A stretch of DNA of 64,000 nt from Pseudoalteromonas luteoviolacea (GTDB taxonomy: Bacteria > Pseudomonadota > Gammaproteobacteria > Enterobacterales > Alteromonadaceae): assembly GCF_018100925.1 (NCBI RefSeq), contig NZ_JAGJEH010000017.1, positions 34,906-98,905 of the forward strand, in the 5' to 3' direction. This document shows positions 25,608 through 33,901 of the stretch, piece after piece (position 1 is the stretch's first letter; every line of letters starts with the position of its first letter). The translations under genes and the position numbers were made by a program. A model generated the notes under the pieces. That model made no database searches and was not told where the DNA came from. It saw only the letters and a list, made by a program, of their open reading frames with translations.

Positions 25608-26855
25608 CTATTGAATAACCACTGCTTGCGCTTGTTGCGCGTAACTACTGAGATCAGATATGACAATAGAGTCTCCGACCTTTAACCCACCTTTTACTTC
25701 AATGTAGCGGCCACTTTTTTGACCGAATTGAACATCAACTAATTCGGTTTTTCCACCATCTAAAACGCGGTACAAAGTTGCCATTTTAGCAGCCTCTCCA
25801 ACGGGGTTTTGCACGTAGAAGGCATCGTCTATGGTATCGACGACAATGGACGCTCTAATACTTTGCTTTGGCCTCAGCTCGATATCACTCAGTAATGGTA
25901 AGCTGACCTCTACTATCACATGATGTGCAGTAATGACGGGATCGATACGTGTTACTTTGCCGCGTATCACTTGCGCAGCTGAAAACACCTTAACCAACTG
26001 ACCAACTTGTACATTTGCGGCCTGAGATTGATTCACTTTTAGTTCAGCCTTCAAAGCATGCTGGCTGCCAATTGTTGCGACGTGCGCACCTCGTTCAACT
26101 CGTGCACCCAACTCAAGCGGCATTACTTCTATTACTCCCTGCTCGGCTGCAACAATGTCAAGTTGCGCAACCTTTTCAGCCAATAACGCCTGCTCCTGTT
26201 TTGCGAGCTCAATCTTTTCTAGCGCAAGTGCAGTGGCACTCAAATGTAGTCCCTGCAATTGCTCAATACGTGCTTTTGCATGCGAGACTCGCGTTTGCAA
26301 GCTACCCAGCTGCGCCTGAGTTTCAAGAAAAGATAACTCTGAAATAATACCGCGATCCACCAAATTTTTTTGCGCCTGAAATCGAAAAGTTAAGGTCGCC
26401 AACTCACCTTCCAACTGACCCAGCACAGACTGCTCTAACAAGCGCTCGCGCTGCTGCCGCAAATTCAGTTGCAATTCGTCTGCTTTGGCTTCAATTAGTC
26501 GCTGCTGCGAACGTTTCAACTCCAGTGTGAGATCCGGATTTTCCAACTTTGCAATCAACGTACCCGCTTCGACTATACTGCCAGCTTTGTTAACTACCTC
26601 AGTGACGATACCGGCACTAGTCGTAGTAATGATGTGTTGCTGTTCACTTTGCAACTCGCCAAATGCATCCACTTCAATGTTCAATACACCTTGCTTTACT
26701 GTTGCAATCATTATGTCACTCTTTGGTAACTGTGTTGCCAGCCCTATATCCAACTGCACTAACAACCAGATCACCAATAAACAGACGATAACTCCTAATC
26801 CCCTATGGCGTTTAAAGAAAGGTTGTCTGACTGGCTTTGGTACTTGAATATCCAT
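25608..26855 (-). CDS. HlyD/MacA-type membrane fusion protein
   Basis: A 415-residue adaptor: cytoplasmic N-terminus, one membrane helix (about 21-42), a first lipoyl half (about 60-110, ITTTSAGIVTEVVNKAGSIVEAGTLIAKLENPDL), a long coiled coil (about 112-225), a second lipoyl half (EQGVIEVMPLELGARVERGAHVATIGS) and C-terminal barrel domains. It is the first gene of the operon with the ABC ATPase and permease, so together they probably form a MacAB-like tripartite exporter using a TolC-type channel. Its upstream region carries a sigma-54-type promoter (see 26916-26931), which suggests control by the NtrC-type regulator encoded at 33891-35282. Confidence 0.9.
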   Translation of the reverse strand: MDIQVPKPVRQPFFKRHRGLGVIVCLLVIWLLVQLDIGLATQLPKSDIMIATVKQGVLNIEVDAFGELQSEQQHIITTTSAGIVTEVVNKAGSIVEAGTLIAKLENPDLTLELKRSQQRLIEAKADELQLNLRQQRERLLEQSVLGQLEGELATLTFRFQAQKNLVDRGIISELSFLETQAQLGSLQTRVSHAKARIEQLQGLHLSATALALEKIELAKQEQALLAEKVAQLDIVAAEQGVIEVMPLELGARVERGAHVATIGSQHALKAELKVNQSQAANVQVGQLVKVFSAAQVIRGKVTRIDPVITAHHVIVEVSLPLLSDIELRPKQSIRASIVVDTIDDAFYVQNPVGEAAKMATLYRVLDGGKTELVDVQFGQKSGRYIEVKGGLKVGDSIVISDLSSYAQQAQAVVIQ

Positions 26856-26915
26856 CTACTCTTCTCGTTACTATTACTTTTTCGTATCAAAAATGACACG
26901 GGCCTCCACCCAGTG

Positions 26916-26931
26916 AGCGAAAAACATGCCA
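26916..26931 (-). promoter_or_regulatory. Sigma-54-type -24/-12 promoter of the exporter operon
   Basis: Read on the minus strand, TGGCATG-TTTT-TCGCT. The essential GG at -24 and GC at -12 are present with correct spacing; compared with TGGCAYG-N4-TTGCW it has one mismatch. It lies about 60 bases before the HlyD gene start. Confidence 0.5.
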
Positions 26932-26949
26932 ATCAGATAAAAGCTTAAT

Positions 26950-26962
26950 AATCATAAGCTTG
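26950..26962 (+). promoter_or_regulatory. IHF-like site
   Basis: AATCATAAGCTTG fits WATCAA-N4-TTR with one mismatch. It lies between the -24/-12 element and the candidate enhancer, where IHF bends DNA in many sigma-54 promoters. Part of it is also in the pair of AAGCTT repeats at 26941 and 26956. Confidence 0.3.
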
Positions 26963-27011
26963 AAAATTTATGATGAATGGAATTAACCAGTATCGGATAA
27001 ATTTTGTGTCA

Positions 27012-27027
27012 ATTCCGGAATCGGAAT
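27012..27027. promoter_or_regulatory. Candidate enhancer (UAS) for an NtrC-type activator
   Basis: ATTCCG-GAAT-CGGAAT, a perfect dyad about 80 bases upstream of the -24 box, the usual place for a bacterial enhancer-binding protein. Confidence 0.4.
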
Positions 27028-27484
27028 ACAAGGCTATTGCGTTTAATAATGATAATTTGGGTATTTTTCATAATGACACAGTGTTGCCATGGATGGCGTC
27101 ATTGCATTCAGCCATTAACAATTAAATATCACTAACCATTGATGTGTGGCTACTTCGGAATGTTCACTATTTAGATAAGCCAGTTAAAAATATAAACTAT
27201 TTAAAATCATGGTCTTGATATATTATTTACGACAAAAACCCAAGCATCTAAAACTGTTTCAGGTGCAAAATAGTTAACAACAGCAAGAAACAAGCTTGGT
27301 ACTAAACAGCATTTATCCAATGCAGTGTTAAATTGTTTTGAATAACCGAAAAGTCACTCAGGCGGCCAAAAATTAAACATTGTAAAATATTTAATTATCA
27401 ATTTCTTTACAATTACGTTATATGCGATTACCTTGTTTCTTGTTGTTTAAATTTTACTCAACACAAAACTAACAAGGAACATAA
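27028..27484. other. Intergenic region between exporter operon and protease gene
   Basis: About 450 AT-rich bases without a supported gene. AATAATGATAAT at 27045-27056 resembles half of a Fur box but has no second half. The last 100 bases should hold the promoter of the downstream protease gene; no strong pair of boxes stands out. Confidence 0.4.
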
Positions 27485-29296
27485 ATGAAAACTCGTTATA
27501 TATTACCAGCACTAGGACTTGTCTCAGCAAGCTGTTTTGCGCAGACCACCGCGCTCACAGAAGCACAAATGATGCAATATACTAGCAAAACAAGTATGGC
27601 CACGATTGGTAAACGCGCTGAGCTGAACCTTGTGATTCAACCTCAAGCAATGGCAGCATTCTCAGCCGACAATGCCAACAATATCATCACACAAACAGTG
27701 ACACACCCCAATGCCAGCTATATAAAACTGCATTTTAAAAACATTAACTTAGCCGGTGGTGGCAAACTTGTGGTACGTTCAGAAGATGGCAGCGAACGCT
27801 ATGAGTACACTGAACACAACATGCGTGCGGCAACACTTAGCCAAAGTGATGATGGCGTAACAAGCTTCTCTGCCATGTCTATTTCTGCTGAAACAGCAGT
27901 AGTAGAATACACACCTGGCAGCCAAGTTAGTGCAAGCCAAAATGCCATCATAGACTATTATGATCACGGCACTGAAAATGAATTACAAATGGCACCAGCT
28001 ACGGATGTTGGGATCAGCTCTACTTGTGGCGCGATGGAACGAAAAGACGTACAGTGCTGGGCAAACAGCAACCCCACTGAGTTTGAACGCAGCCGTCCAG
28101 TTGCACGCCTACTTATGAATGGTAGTGGACTATGTACTGGCTGGCGTGTTGGTCCTGATAACCGCATGTTTACTAATAACCACTGCGTAGAAACTGCGTC
28201 TGAATTATCCAACACAGAAGTATGGTTTAACTACCAACACACTTCGTGTAATGGCTCTACCTTAGAGACCGTAGTAAAAGTTACTGGTAAAGACTTCCTT
28301 TCAACAGATTATACCCTTGATTACACGCTATTCACGATTAACGATTTCGCTAAAGCCCAACCATTTGGCTACTTTGGGTTAGATGTCCGAGATGCAACTC
28401 AAGGTGAGCGTATCTATATCCCACAGCACGGCTCAGGCAATCCAAAAGAGTTGTCCATTGAGTCGGATCGCGACACGAATGGATTGTGCTCAGTCAACAA
28501 CGCGAACGCCAATGGTAGAGGCACAGGTACAGATCTGGGCTACTACTGTGACACCATAGGTGGTTCATCTGGCTCTCCTGTACTAGCGGCATCCAGCAAT
28601 AAGGTCATCGCACTACATCACTTGGGTGGCTGTCACAACAAAGGGGCAAAAGTCAGCTTAATTTGGCCAAAAGTAGCAAGCCATTTCAACAATCAAATCC
28701 CAGATGGCGATAACAACAGCGATCCACTGCCAGTCGCGCAATTCACAGCTTCATGCACAGCGTTAAGCTGTAGCTTTGATGGAAGCGCTTCGAGCTCACC
28801 TAACGGGTCTATCAGCCAATACGAGTGGAGCTATGGAGATGCTTCTAGCAATGGTTTTGGTGCCAACGTAACCCATAGCTATGCAGCTTATGGCTCATAC
28901 AACGTATCACTGACAGTCACAGATGCCAGCGGCGCATCAGCAACGACAACAAAACAAGTTCTGTTGACCGATCCAAACGAAGATCCAGCCAAGCTCATCA
29001 ACGGTGTGGCGAAAGAAGGACTGCAGGGCGATAGATTAGAGACTACATTTTACTATTTAGACTTACCAGCAGGTGCCTCGAATGTCCAAGTAAGTATTTC
29101 TGGCGGTTCAGGTGATGCGGATCTATATGTGAGAAAAGGCAGCAAGCCAACAACTTCGACTTATGACTGCCGTCCTTACAGATGGGGAAATAGTGAGTCG
29201 TGTAACATCACTGGTGGCGCAGGCAAGTACTGGGTCATGTTACGCGGTTATAGCGCATACTCTAACGTGACTCTGGTTGCGACCTATACTGAATAA
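27485..29296 (+). CDS. Secreted trypsin-like serine protease with PKD and PPC domains
   Basis: A 603-residue exported protease. Signal peptide 1-19 (ILPALGLVSASCFA), propeptide-like region (about 20-175), then a chymotrypsin-fold domain resembling lysyl endopeptidases: FTNNHCV with His233, the acid Asp279 in TLDYTLF, and the nucleophile Ser362 in GGSSGSPV. Cysteines are frequent in the protease domain. A PKD domain (about 405-495, YEWSYGDASSNGFGANVTHSY) and a C-terminal PPC domain (about 510-600, SGGSGDADLYVRKGSKPT) follow; such domains aid secretion and substrate contact and are often removed after export. AAGGA precedes the ATG. It is a single gene closed by its own terminator, probably used for extracellular protein digestion. 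Confidence 0.93.
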   Translation: MKTRYILPALGLVSASCFAQTTALTEAQMMQYTSKTSMATIGKRAELNLVIQPQAMAAFSADNANNIITQTVTHPNASYIKLHFKNINLAGGGKLVVRSEDGSERYEYTEHNMRAATLSQSDDGVTSFSAMSISAETAVVEYTPGSQVSASQNAIIDYYDHGTENELQMAPATDVGISSTCGAMERKDVQCWANSNPTEFERSRPVARLLMNGSGLCTGWRVGPDNRMFTNNHCVETASELSNTEVWFNYQHTSCNGSTLETVVKVTGKDFLSTDYTLDYTLFTINDFAKAQPFGYFGLDVRDATQGERIYIPQHGSGNPKELSIESDRDTNGLCSVNNANANGRGTGTDLGYYCDTIGGSSGSPVLAASSNKVIALHHLGGCHNKGAKVSLIWPKVASHFNNQIPDGDNNSDPLPVAQFTASCTALSCSFDGSASSSPNGSISQYEWSYGDASSNGFGANVTHSYAAYGSYNVSLTVTDASGASATTTKQVLLTDPNEDPAKLINGVAKEGLQGDRLETTFYYLDLPAGASNVQVSISGGSGDADLYVRKGSKPTTSTYDCRPYRWGNSESCNITGGAGKYWVMLRGYSAYSNVTLVATYTE

Positions 29297-29328
29297 GATC
29301 CAATTTTTATCAAACCAACCAATTGCAC

Positions 29329-29353
29329 AAGGCGAGTGACCACTCGCCTTTTT
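29329..29353 (+). terminator. Terminator of the protease gene
   Basis: AAGGCGAGTG, AC loop, CACTCGCCTT, followed by TTT: a perfect 10-bp stem. Confidence 0.85.
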
Positions 29354-29369
29354 CCTCAAAAGCACAAAT

Positions 29370-32207
29370 TTACCAAGGGTGCCAAAGCCCAAACCAAGTG
29401 CGCCATTCATCTTCCTGAGTGTCACGAGAAAGACGGGAAAACCCCACATCCAGATGCATATTGGAGATCCCTGCCGGTGCGTATTTAGCCGCACTGCCAA
29501 GCACTTTTTGACTTAAGTTCATTTGCCATTTTATGCCCCAACTCTTTGCAAAGTTTTGACTGTCCATTTGGTGACGTGCATAAAATAAACGCGGTTGCCC
29601 TGCACGCCAGCTCGTTGCAAACTCATAACCTAAGTAATGGGCACCCGATTTAAACATAAAGGGTAACTCAGCGACATGCTGCTGATCCCCACCAACACCA
29701 CTGTATATACTGTTGGTCGCAAACCCACCAACGCTAAGCGCCTGCTCGGTACGGTAACGGTTACTCACATTGATGTACATAGGCCATTGCCACAACGTCA
29801 CTGCCCCCTTGAACATCACCTCATGGCCGGCGTTGTACCCCCATATTTTCGCGCCATCCATAGTAACATCCACAGAATATTGCTGCTGATCATGGTGATA
29901 AGACACCTGATTGCCCGCCCAATAGCTGTGCTCAAGACCTTGATACCGTTGTTCGACCATATGCCAACCAACATAGGGACGCCAGCGCCACTTTTGGCTG
30001 TGCTGTGCAAATGAAACCTCCAACGTATTGGACCAAGCTTTTTGCACTGCTTGAAAACCACCCAACTCATCTCGCTGTACAGAAGTATCTAATTCACTCA
30101 CCTTTAGCTCGTTGCGAACGTCAAACTCCCCCCATCGATATGCCATATCCAGATACCCGCCTTGTAATACGTCATCGAAAAGTGATTGACTCATCCCCGC
30201 CTGCCAACTCCAATGCTTGAGTATATCTGCACCAGTGATGCCCACACTGAGCACTTCTGTGCTTGCTAAAGCGCCCTGCACCGACACTGCCAAAGACCAA
30301 TCTTGCAAGGTTGGGTCGTAATCCGCCACAGTTTGTGCAAAGCCAATGGGTAGGGCCTGTGTCTTTTGCTTGTTGTCATTTTGAACTATCCCTTGGGTAT
30401 CAAATACCGCAACTTGCTGCGCGTGTGTGTGCCAGTTAGAGATCGCCATGAGCTTCGAGCCATATGGCGTACTCTCTAAAAAGAGTAACTGGTTGTTAAC
30501 CTCGCCTAATATCTCTTCAAATACATGCTCCGCATCACTTATTTGTTTTAATTCACCACTTTGCAGATGATAGTAATAGATACCCAAGGCTCCTTTGCGC
30601 CCCATCACAAAATAGATGCCTACTCCAGTTTTGTCCCAGCGTGGCGAAGCGACGTATTGGCTGTCATCAAGTAATGGGACTTCCTTGCCCACCAAGGTCG
30701 AGTCAGCCAAGTCAGCAATATATAAACGCCAACCACGACCTTGAGCTGCTTTTAAATAAGCCAATTGCTTACCACTTGGGCTGATCACAGGGTGATCGTA
30801 AACGGAGTTTAAGTCTCTCGAAAACAAAGGTATAACTTGCTGATCGGATAGACTAATCTGAACCAATTGAGAAAAGCCATGTTCGGTACGCTCTGCTATC
30901 ACTAGAAACTCATTGATAATACTAAAACGCCGGATCCCAATGCTGTTAGATAAACGCGTGACCTTGTCGGTGGGAATATGCCATTTGAAGAGCGCATTTG
31001 CCCAACCATGCTCCACCCTTTGCCGCGCGACAAAATAAACGGTTTCCTCATCTAACCATTGCGGATGGTAAATCCCGTTGAAATCCATAGCTTCCAAAGT
31101 TGCTAACTTTTTATGTCGGAATGACGCCGGGTGTTTGTCTGGTATATCGTCGGGGTCTCGGGCCAAAATAGCCGCTTGGCGCTGCTCAAATTGCTCAACC
31201 GCTTTGTGGTTTTTTTCACTGGCATAAACAACCAGTGATACTTGACCAGACTGAGTAGTCTCCACAGCCAAAAACTGCTTTTTGTCTGATGACAGCTGTA
31301 TATCTCGGGCAGCAAAAGCAAATTGCATAAATTCATATTGCTCAAGCTCTGTGCGCTGAGAGGCAGATTGAATAGCTTGATGGGTATACTCGGCAATAAA
31401 GCGTCGATATAGCTGTATTGCCGATTTGCCAAAAGCGCCGTGAAATGCCACCTCAAAGTTTCGACTCTCCACCGCGTTTACTCTTGTCCATACAGCATCT
31501 AAAGTAGCCTCGTCATATTCCTGCTCAAGCCAAGCCAAAAACCTTGCCCCTAATAAATACGCCATCGCACTGGCACGAAGGCTACCATCTCCATGACTTA
31601 AGGCGTGATAAGGCAACAAAGCACCTTGGCGAGCAAAAGTTTGCAATAACGCTTCGGAGTAATTGTCATAAAGTCTGCCCTGACCAGTCAGCTTAGATTC
31701 CTGTAATGTCGCGTAACCCTCTGCAACCCAGCGCGGCAGTACAGCATTTGCCAAATCAAAACTATCGCTCATATCTCGCAACCACTGTCGGGCGCGATAC
31801 CTGCTTGGCTGAGACAAGTGTACTAAGTGAATATATTCATGCAGTACTAACAGCTTTAACCAGCTAGGGTTATGCGCTATTGCCGTATCTGATTGTGGAG
31901 GTGTGACATACAAGGCCATAAATGGACTATCAGAACTTGGCAAGGCAAACCCATTTGGCAAATTGAAGGGGTCGATCACTATGGCGTCAATAATGACCTC
32001 GAGCGCTCGACCTTGCTGACTTAAAACCTGACTGCGAACTCGTTCCAGTTCCTTTACTGACGCTTCAGCCCAAACTTTGTAAGGGCGCTGATAGTGAACT
32101 CGAAAATGAGGGCTTTGAATGGTCTTCCAATCACTTTTTTCCGCCTGAGATGGCGTCGCAAAGAGCCACACAAACGTCATTAAAATAAGCTGTATTCTGG
32201 CGCGCAT
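29370..32207 (-). CDS. Zinc-protease-like domain fused to a beta-propeller and a probable outer-membrane barrel
   Basis: A 945-residue exported protein. The signal peptide (1-22) is followed by a gluzincin-like domain: HEYIH with ligands His123 and His127 and catalytic Glu124, and a third ligand Glu163 in RWVAEGYATLQES, spaced as in HEXXH-E enzymes. Residues about 300-620 contain TolB/WD-type propeller repeats (HPVISPSGKQLAYLKAAQGRGWRLYIADL, SPRWDKTGVGIYFV). From about 640 the sequence alternates in amphipathic strands and ends in a tryptophan (WFGLWHPW), like outer-membrane beta barrels. This suggests a surface-anchored metalloprotease; domain borders are estimated. It follows the Fur-controlled small membrane gene by 65 bases and may share its transcript, though a weak promoter in the gap is possible. 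Confidence 0.8.
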   Translation of the reverse strand: MRARIQLILMTFVWLFATPSQAEKSDWKTIQSPHFRVHYQRPYKVWAEASVKELERVRSQVLSQQGRALEVIIDAIVIDPFNLPNGFALPSSDSPFMALYVTPPQSDTAIAHNPSWLKLLVLHEYIHLVHLSQPSRYRARQWLRDMSDSFDLANAVLPRWVAEGYATLQESKLTGQGRLYDNYSEALLQTFARQGALLPYHALSHGDGSLRASAMAYLLGARFLAWLEQEYDEATLDAVWTRVNAVESRNFEVAFHGAFGKSAIQLYRRFIAEYTHQAIQSASQRTELEQYEFMQFAFAARDIQLSSDKKQFLAVETTQSGQVSLVVYASEKNHKAVEQFEQRQAAILARDPDDIPDKHPASFRHKKLATLEAMDFNGIYHPQWLDEETVYFVARQRVEHGWANALFKWHIPTDKVTRLSNSIGIRRFSIINEFLVIAERTEHGFSQLVQISLSDQQVIPLFSRDLNSVYDHPVISPSGKQLAYLKAAQGRGWRLYIADLADSTLVGKEVPLLDDSQYVASPRWDKTGVGIYFVMGRKGALGIYYYHLQSGELKQISDAEHVFEEILGEVNNQLLFLESTPYGSKLMAISNWHTHAQQVAVFDTQGIVQNDNKQKTQALPIGFAQTVADYDPTLQDWSLAVSVQGALASTEVLSVGITGADILKHWSWQAGMSQSLFDDVLQGGYLDMAYRWGEFDVRNELKVSELDTSVQRDELGGFQAVQKAWSNTLEVSFAQHSQKWRWRPYVGWHMVEQRYQGLEHSYWAGNQVSYHHDQQQYSVDVTMDGAKIWGYNAGHEVMFKGAVTLWQWPMYINVSNRYRTEQALSVGGFATNSIYSGVGGDQQHVAELPFMFKSGAHYLGYEFATSWRAGQPRLFYARHQMDSQNFAKSWGIKWQMNLSQKVLGSAAKYAPAGISNMHLDVGFSRLSRDTQEDEWRTWFGLWHPW

Positions 32208-32272
32208 TAAATATCCTTGGTACTACCATATTGATAGTAAACCTTATGCCAATTTTTGGCGTCAAGGAAGGG

Positions 32273-32515
32273 CTAATCATGACGCGCCATCGCCCCTAAT
32301 GAAGTGAATAAGGTCAAAATTGCACCCACAACAACAAATGCAATCATTGAAAATGGTGCGCTCAGCCCCAGAGCAAATTTAGCACTTGCCATCGCCGCAG
32401 CGACAGCCCATACGCTCAACCGACTCAACCAACGCTTGGTATGACTAGGTAATTGAATATGCTTTAGGGCAAAACTCATCACAAGAAAAGCGATAAACGG
32501 ATATAACACCAACAC
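32273..32515 (-). CDS. Small membrane protein behind a Fur-controlled promoter
   Basis: An 80-residue protein with a GTG start at 32515, supported by GAGGAG six bases upstream. Three hydrophobic segments (about 3-18, 33-50, 54-74) make it almost certainly an inner-membrane protein; residues 20-31 are basic, which suggests the orientation. The family is not recognised. The promoter upstream is close to perfect and contains a Fur box, so expression should rise when iron is scarce. The metalloprotease-barrel gene follows downstream on the same strand. Confidence 0.72.
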   Translation of the reverse strand: MLVLYPFIAFLVMSFALKHIQLPSHTKRWLSRLSVWAVAAAMASAKFALGLSAPFSMIAFVVVGAILTLFTSLGAMARHD

Positions 32516-32593
32516 AATACACTCCTCGCTGAATACTTAAGTCAAATTCAGAAACTTCCCGGTTAGAATGTCACTGACTCTCGTTGAGTGTTA

Positions 32594-32621
32594 ATTATAT
32601 GGTAATGATAATTATTATCAA
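32594..32621 (-). promoter_or_regulatory. Fur-repressed sigma-70 promoter
   Basis: On the minus strand, TTGATA (32616-32621) and a perfect TATAAT (32594-32599) are 16 bases apart. A Fur box (32601-32619) fills the spacer and matches the 19-base GATAATGATAATCATTATC consensus at 17 positions. It overlaps the last bases of the upstream kinase gene. Confidence 0.8.
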
Positions 32622-33901
32622 CTAGGCAGGGAGATTTTCACTTCTGCTCCGTGTAAACCATTGCTTACTGTCAGGCTCCCTTCATGCTGCTCGATAACAC
32701 GTCGGCTTAGTGTTAAGCCAATCCCTTGCCCTGTGCTCTTGGTGGTGTAAAACGGCGTCATGGCATTTTCTATGTTGGCAAACCCACCTCCCTGATCTGT
32801 AATGGTAATCACAACATGGGATGCCTGATAGCCAGCCTTAATGCTGACAGTTTTACCTTGTGGGCTTTGTTTTGCGTTTGCCTCGGCGGCATTACTCAGT
32901 AAATTAATTAACACTTGTTCTAATAACTGAGGATCGCACTGACAAACACGCACAGTGCAATCCAATAGTAGGGTTTGATCTTGATATATCTGTGCGATAA
33001 GTGCATTGACAGACATCAATAAATCTTTGAGCACCACCTGTTTTGGGTGAACTTCAAGTGGCTTGGAGAGTTCACTAAAGCGACCAACAAATTGCTGTAA
33101 GTGATGACAGCGTTGTTCAATAACCGATAGCGCATGCTGATCCCTTGGTAAGACCACTTTGCTCTGTAAGCTCTGTGCTAACGAGCTAACTGGCGTCAAG
33201 GTGTTATTAATTTCGTGGCTGATAACCCTAATCAAGTTCTGCCATGCTGTCAGCTCTTGGTGGCGCAGTACTTTTCTAATATCCGTGGCAATAAGCAAGC
33301 TATAACGCTTTCCCTGCTCATAAAATTCACTGCTGCTTAAGGTCCAACTTGTGTGTAATTTTCGATTTAAAAACTGCCAGCGTTCGTTATCTCGAGCTAG
33401 CTCTAGTACCTCAGCGTCACGCCCTTTATCTAACTGCCAAGGTCTGTGATATATCGCCTCAAAGGCGGGATTTGCATAACTAAGTTTATTGTCTTCGTCA
33501 AACACCAAAATAGGACAAGGCAGCTTATCTATCAACTGATAAATAACATAAATATGGCTATTGTAGCGCGCTTTTTGGCTGTGCAATTCATCGCTCAATG
33601 CCACTAATTCACGTTCAAATTTCGCCACTTCACCACTGCGATAATGCGGCTTAATTTGATAGGTAAAATCAGCCTGTTGCAGTGCTTCTAATTGAATACT
33701 TGCCCGCTTAAAGACGCCGCTAAGACGCCCCAAATATAAATTGGACAAAGCCTGAAGGCAGACAAATATAATTAATGCAACTAGGATGGTGGCCCACGAC
33801 GCAAAGAGCCATTCTTTGACCACAAAGCTACTAAGCCCACTCACTAGCCCATTGAGCAACAGCAAATACAGAGCTAGCACTCGCTCAAAATTAGCTGACA
33901 T
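32618..33901 (-). CDS. Membrane sensor histidine kinase, NtrB-like output
   Basis: A 427-residue kinase: two membrane helices near the N-terminus (about 9-28 and 36-56), a HAMP-like linker, a PAS domain (about 115-205, CPILVFDEDNKLSYANPAFEAIY), a DHp helix with phospho-acceptor His229 (RVISHEINNTLTPV) and the ATPase domain with NLLSNAAEANA, DQGGGF and TKSTGQGIGL. It is translated after the response regulator; the two genes overlap by 11 bases (33891-33901). There is almost no periplasmic loop between the helices, so the signal is probably sensed within the membrane or by the PAS domain. It is likely partnered with the exporter operon. Confidence 0.92.
   Translation of the reverse strand: MSANFERVLALYLLLLNGLVSGLSSFVVKEWLFASWATILVALIIFVCLQALSNLYLGRLSGVFKRASIQLEALQQADFTYQIKPHYRSGEVAKFERELVALSDELHSQKARYNSHIYVIYQLIDKLPCPILVFDEDNKLSYANPAFEAIYHRPWQLDKGRDAEVLELARDNERWQFLNRKLHTSWTLSSSEFYEQGKRYSLLIATDIRKVLRHQELTAWQNLIRVISHEINNTLTPVSSLAQSLQSKVVLPRDQHALSVIEQRCHHLQQFVGRFSELSKPLEVHPKQVVLKDLLMSVNALIAQIYQDQTLLLDCTVRVCQCDPQLLEQVLINLLSNAAEANAKQSPQGKTVSIKAGYQASHVVITITDQGGGFANIENAMTPFYTTKSTGQGIGLTLSRRVIEQHEGSLTVSNGLHGAEVKISLPS

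Noticed and set aside
27045..27056. Fur box upstream of the serine protease gene
   Set aside because: Only the left half (AATAATGATAAT) matches; the right half diverges at nearly all positions.
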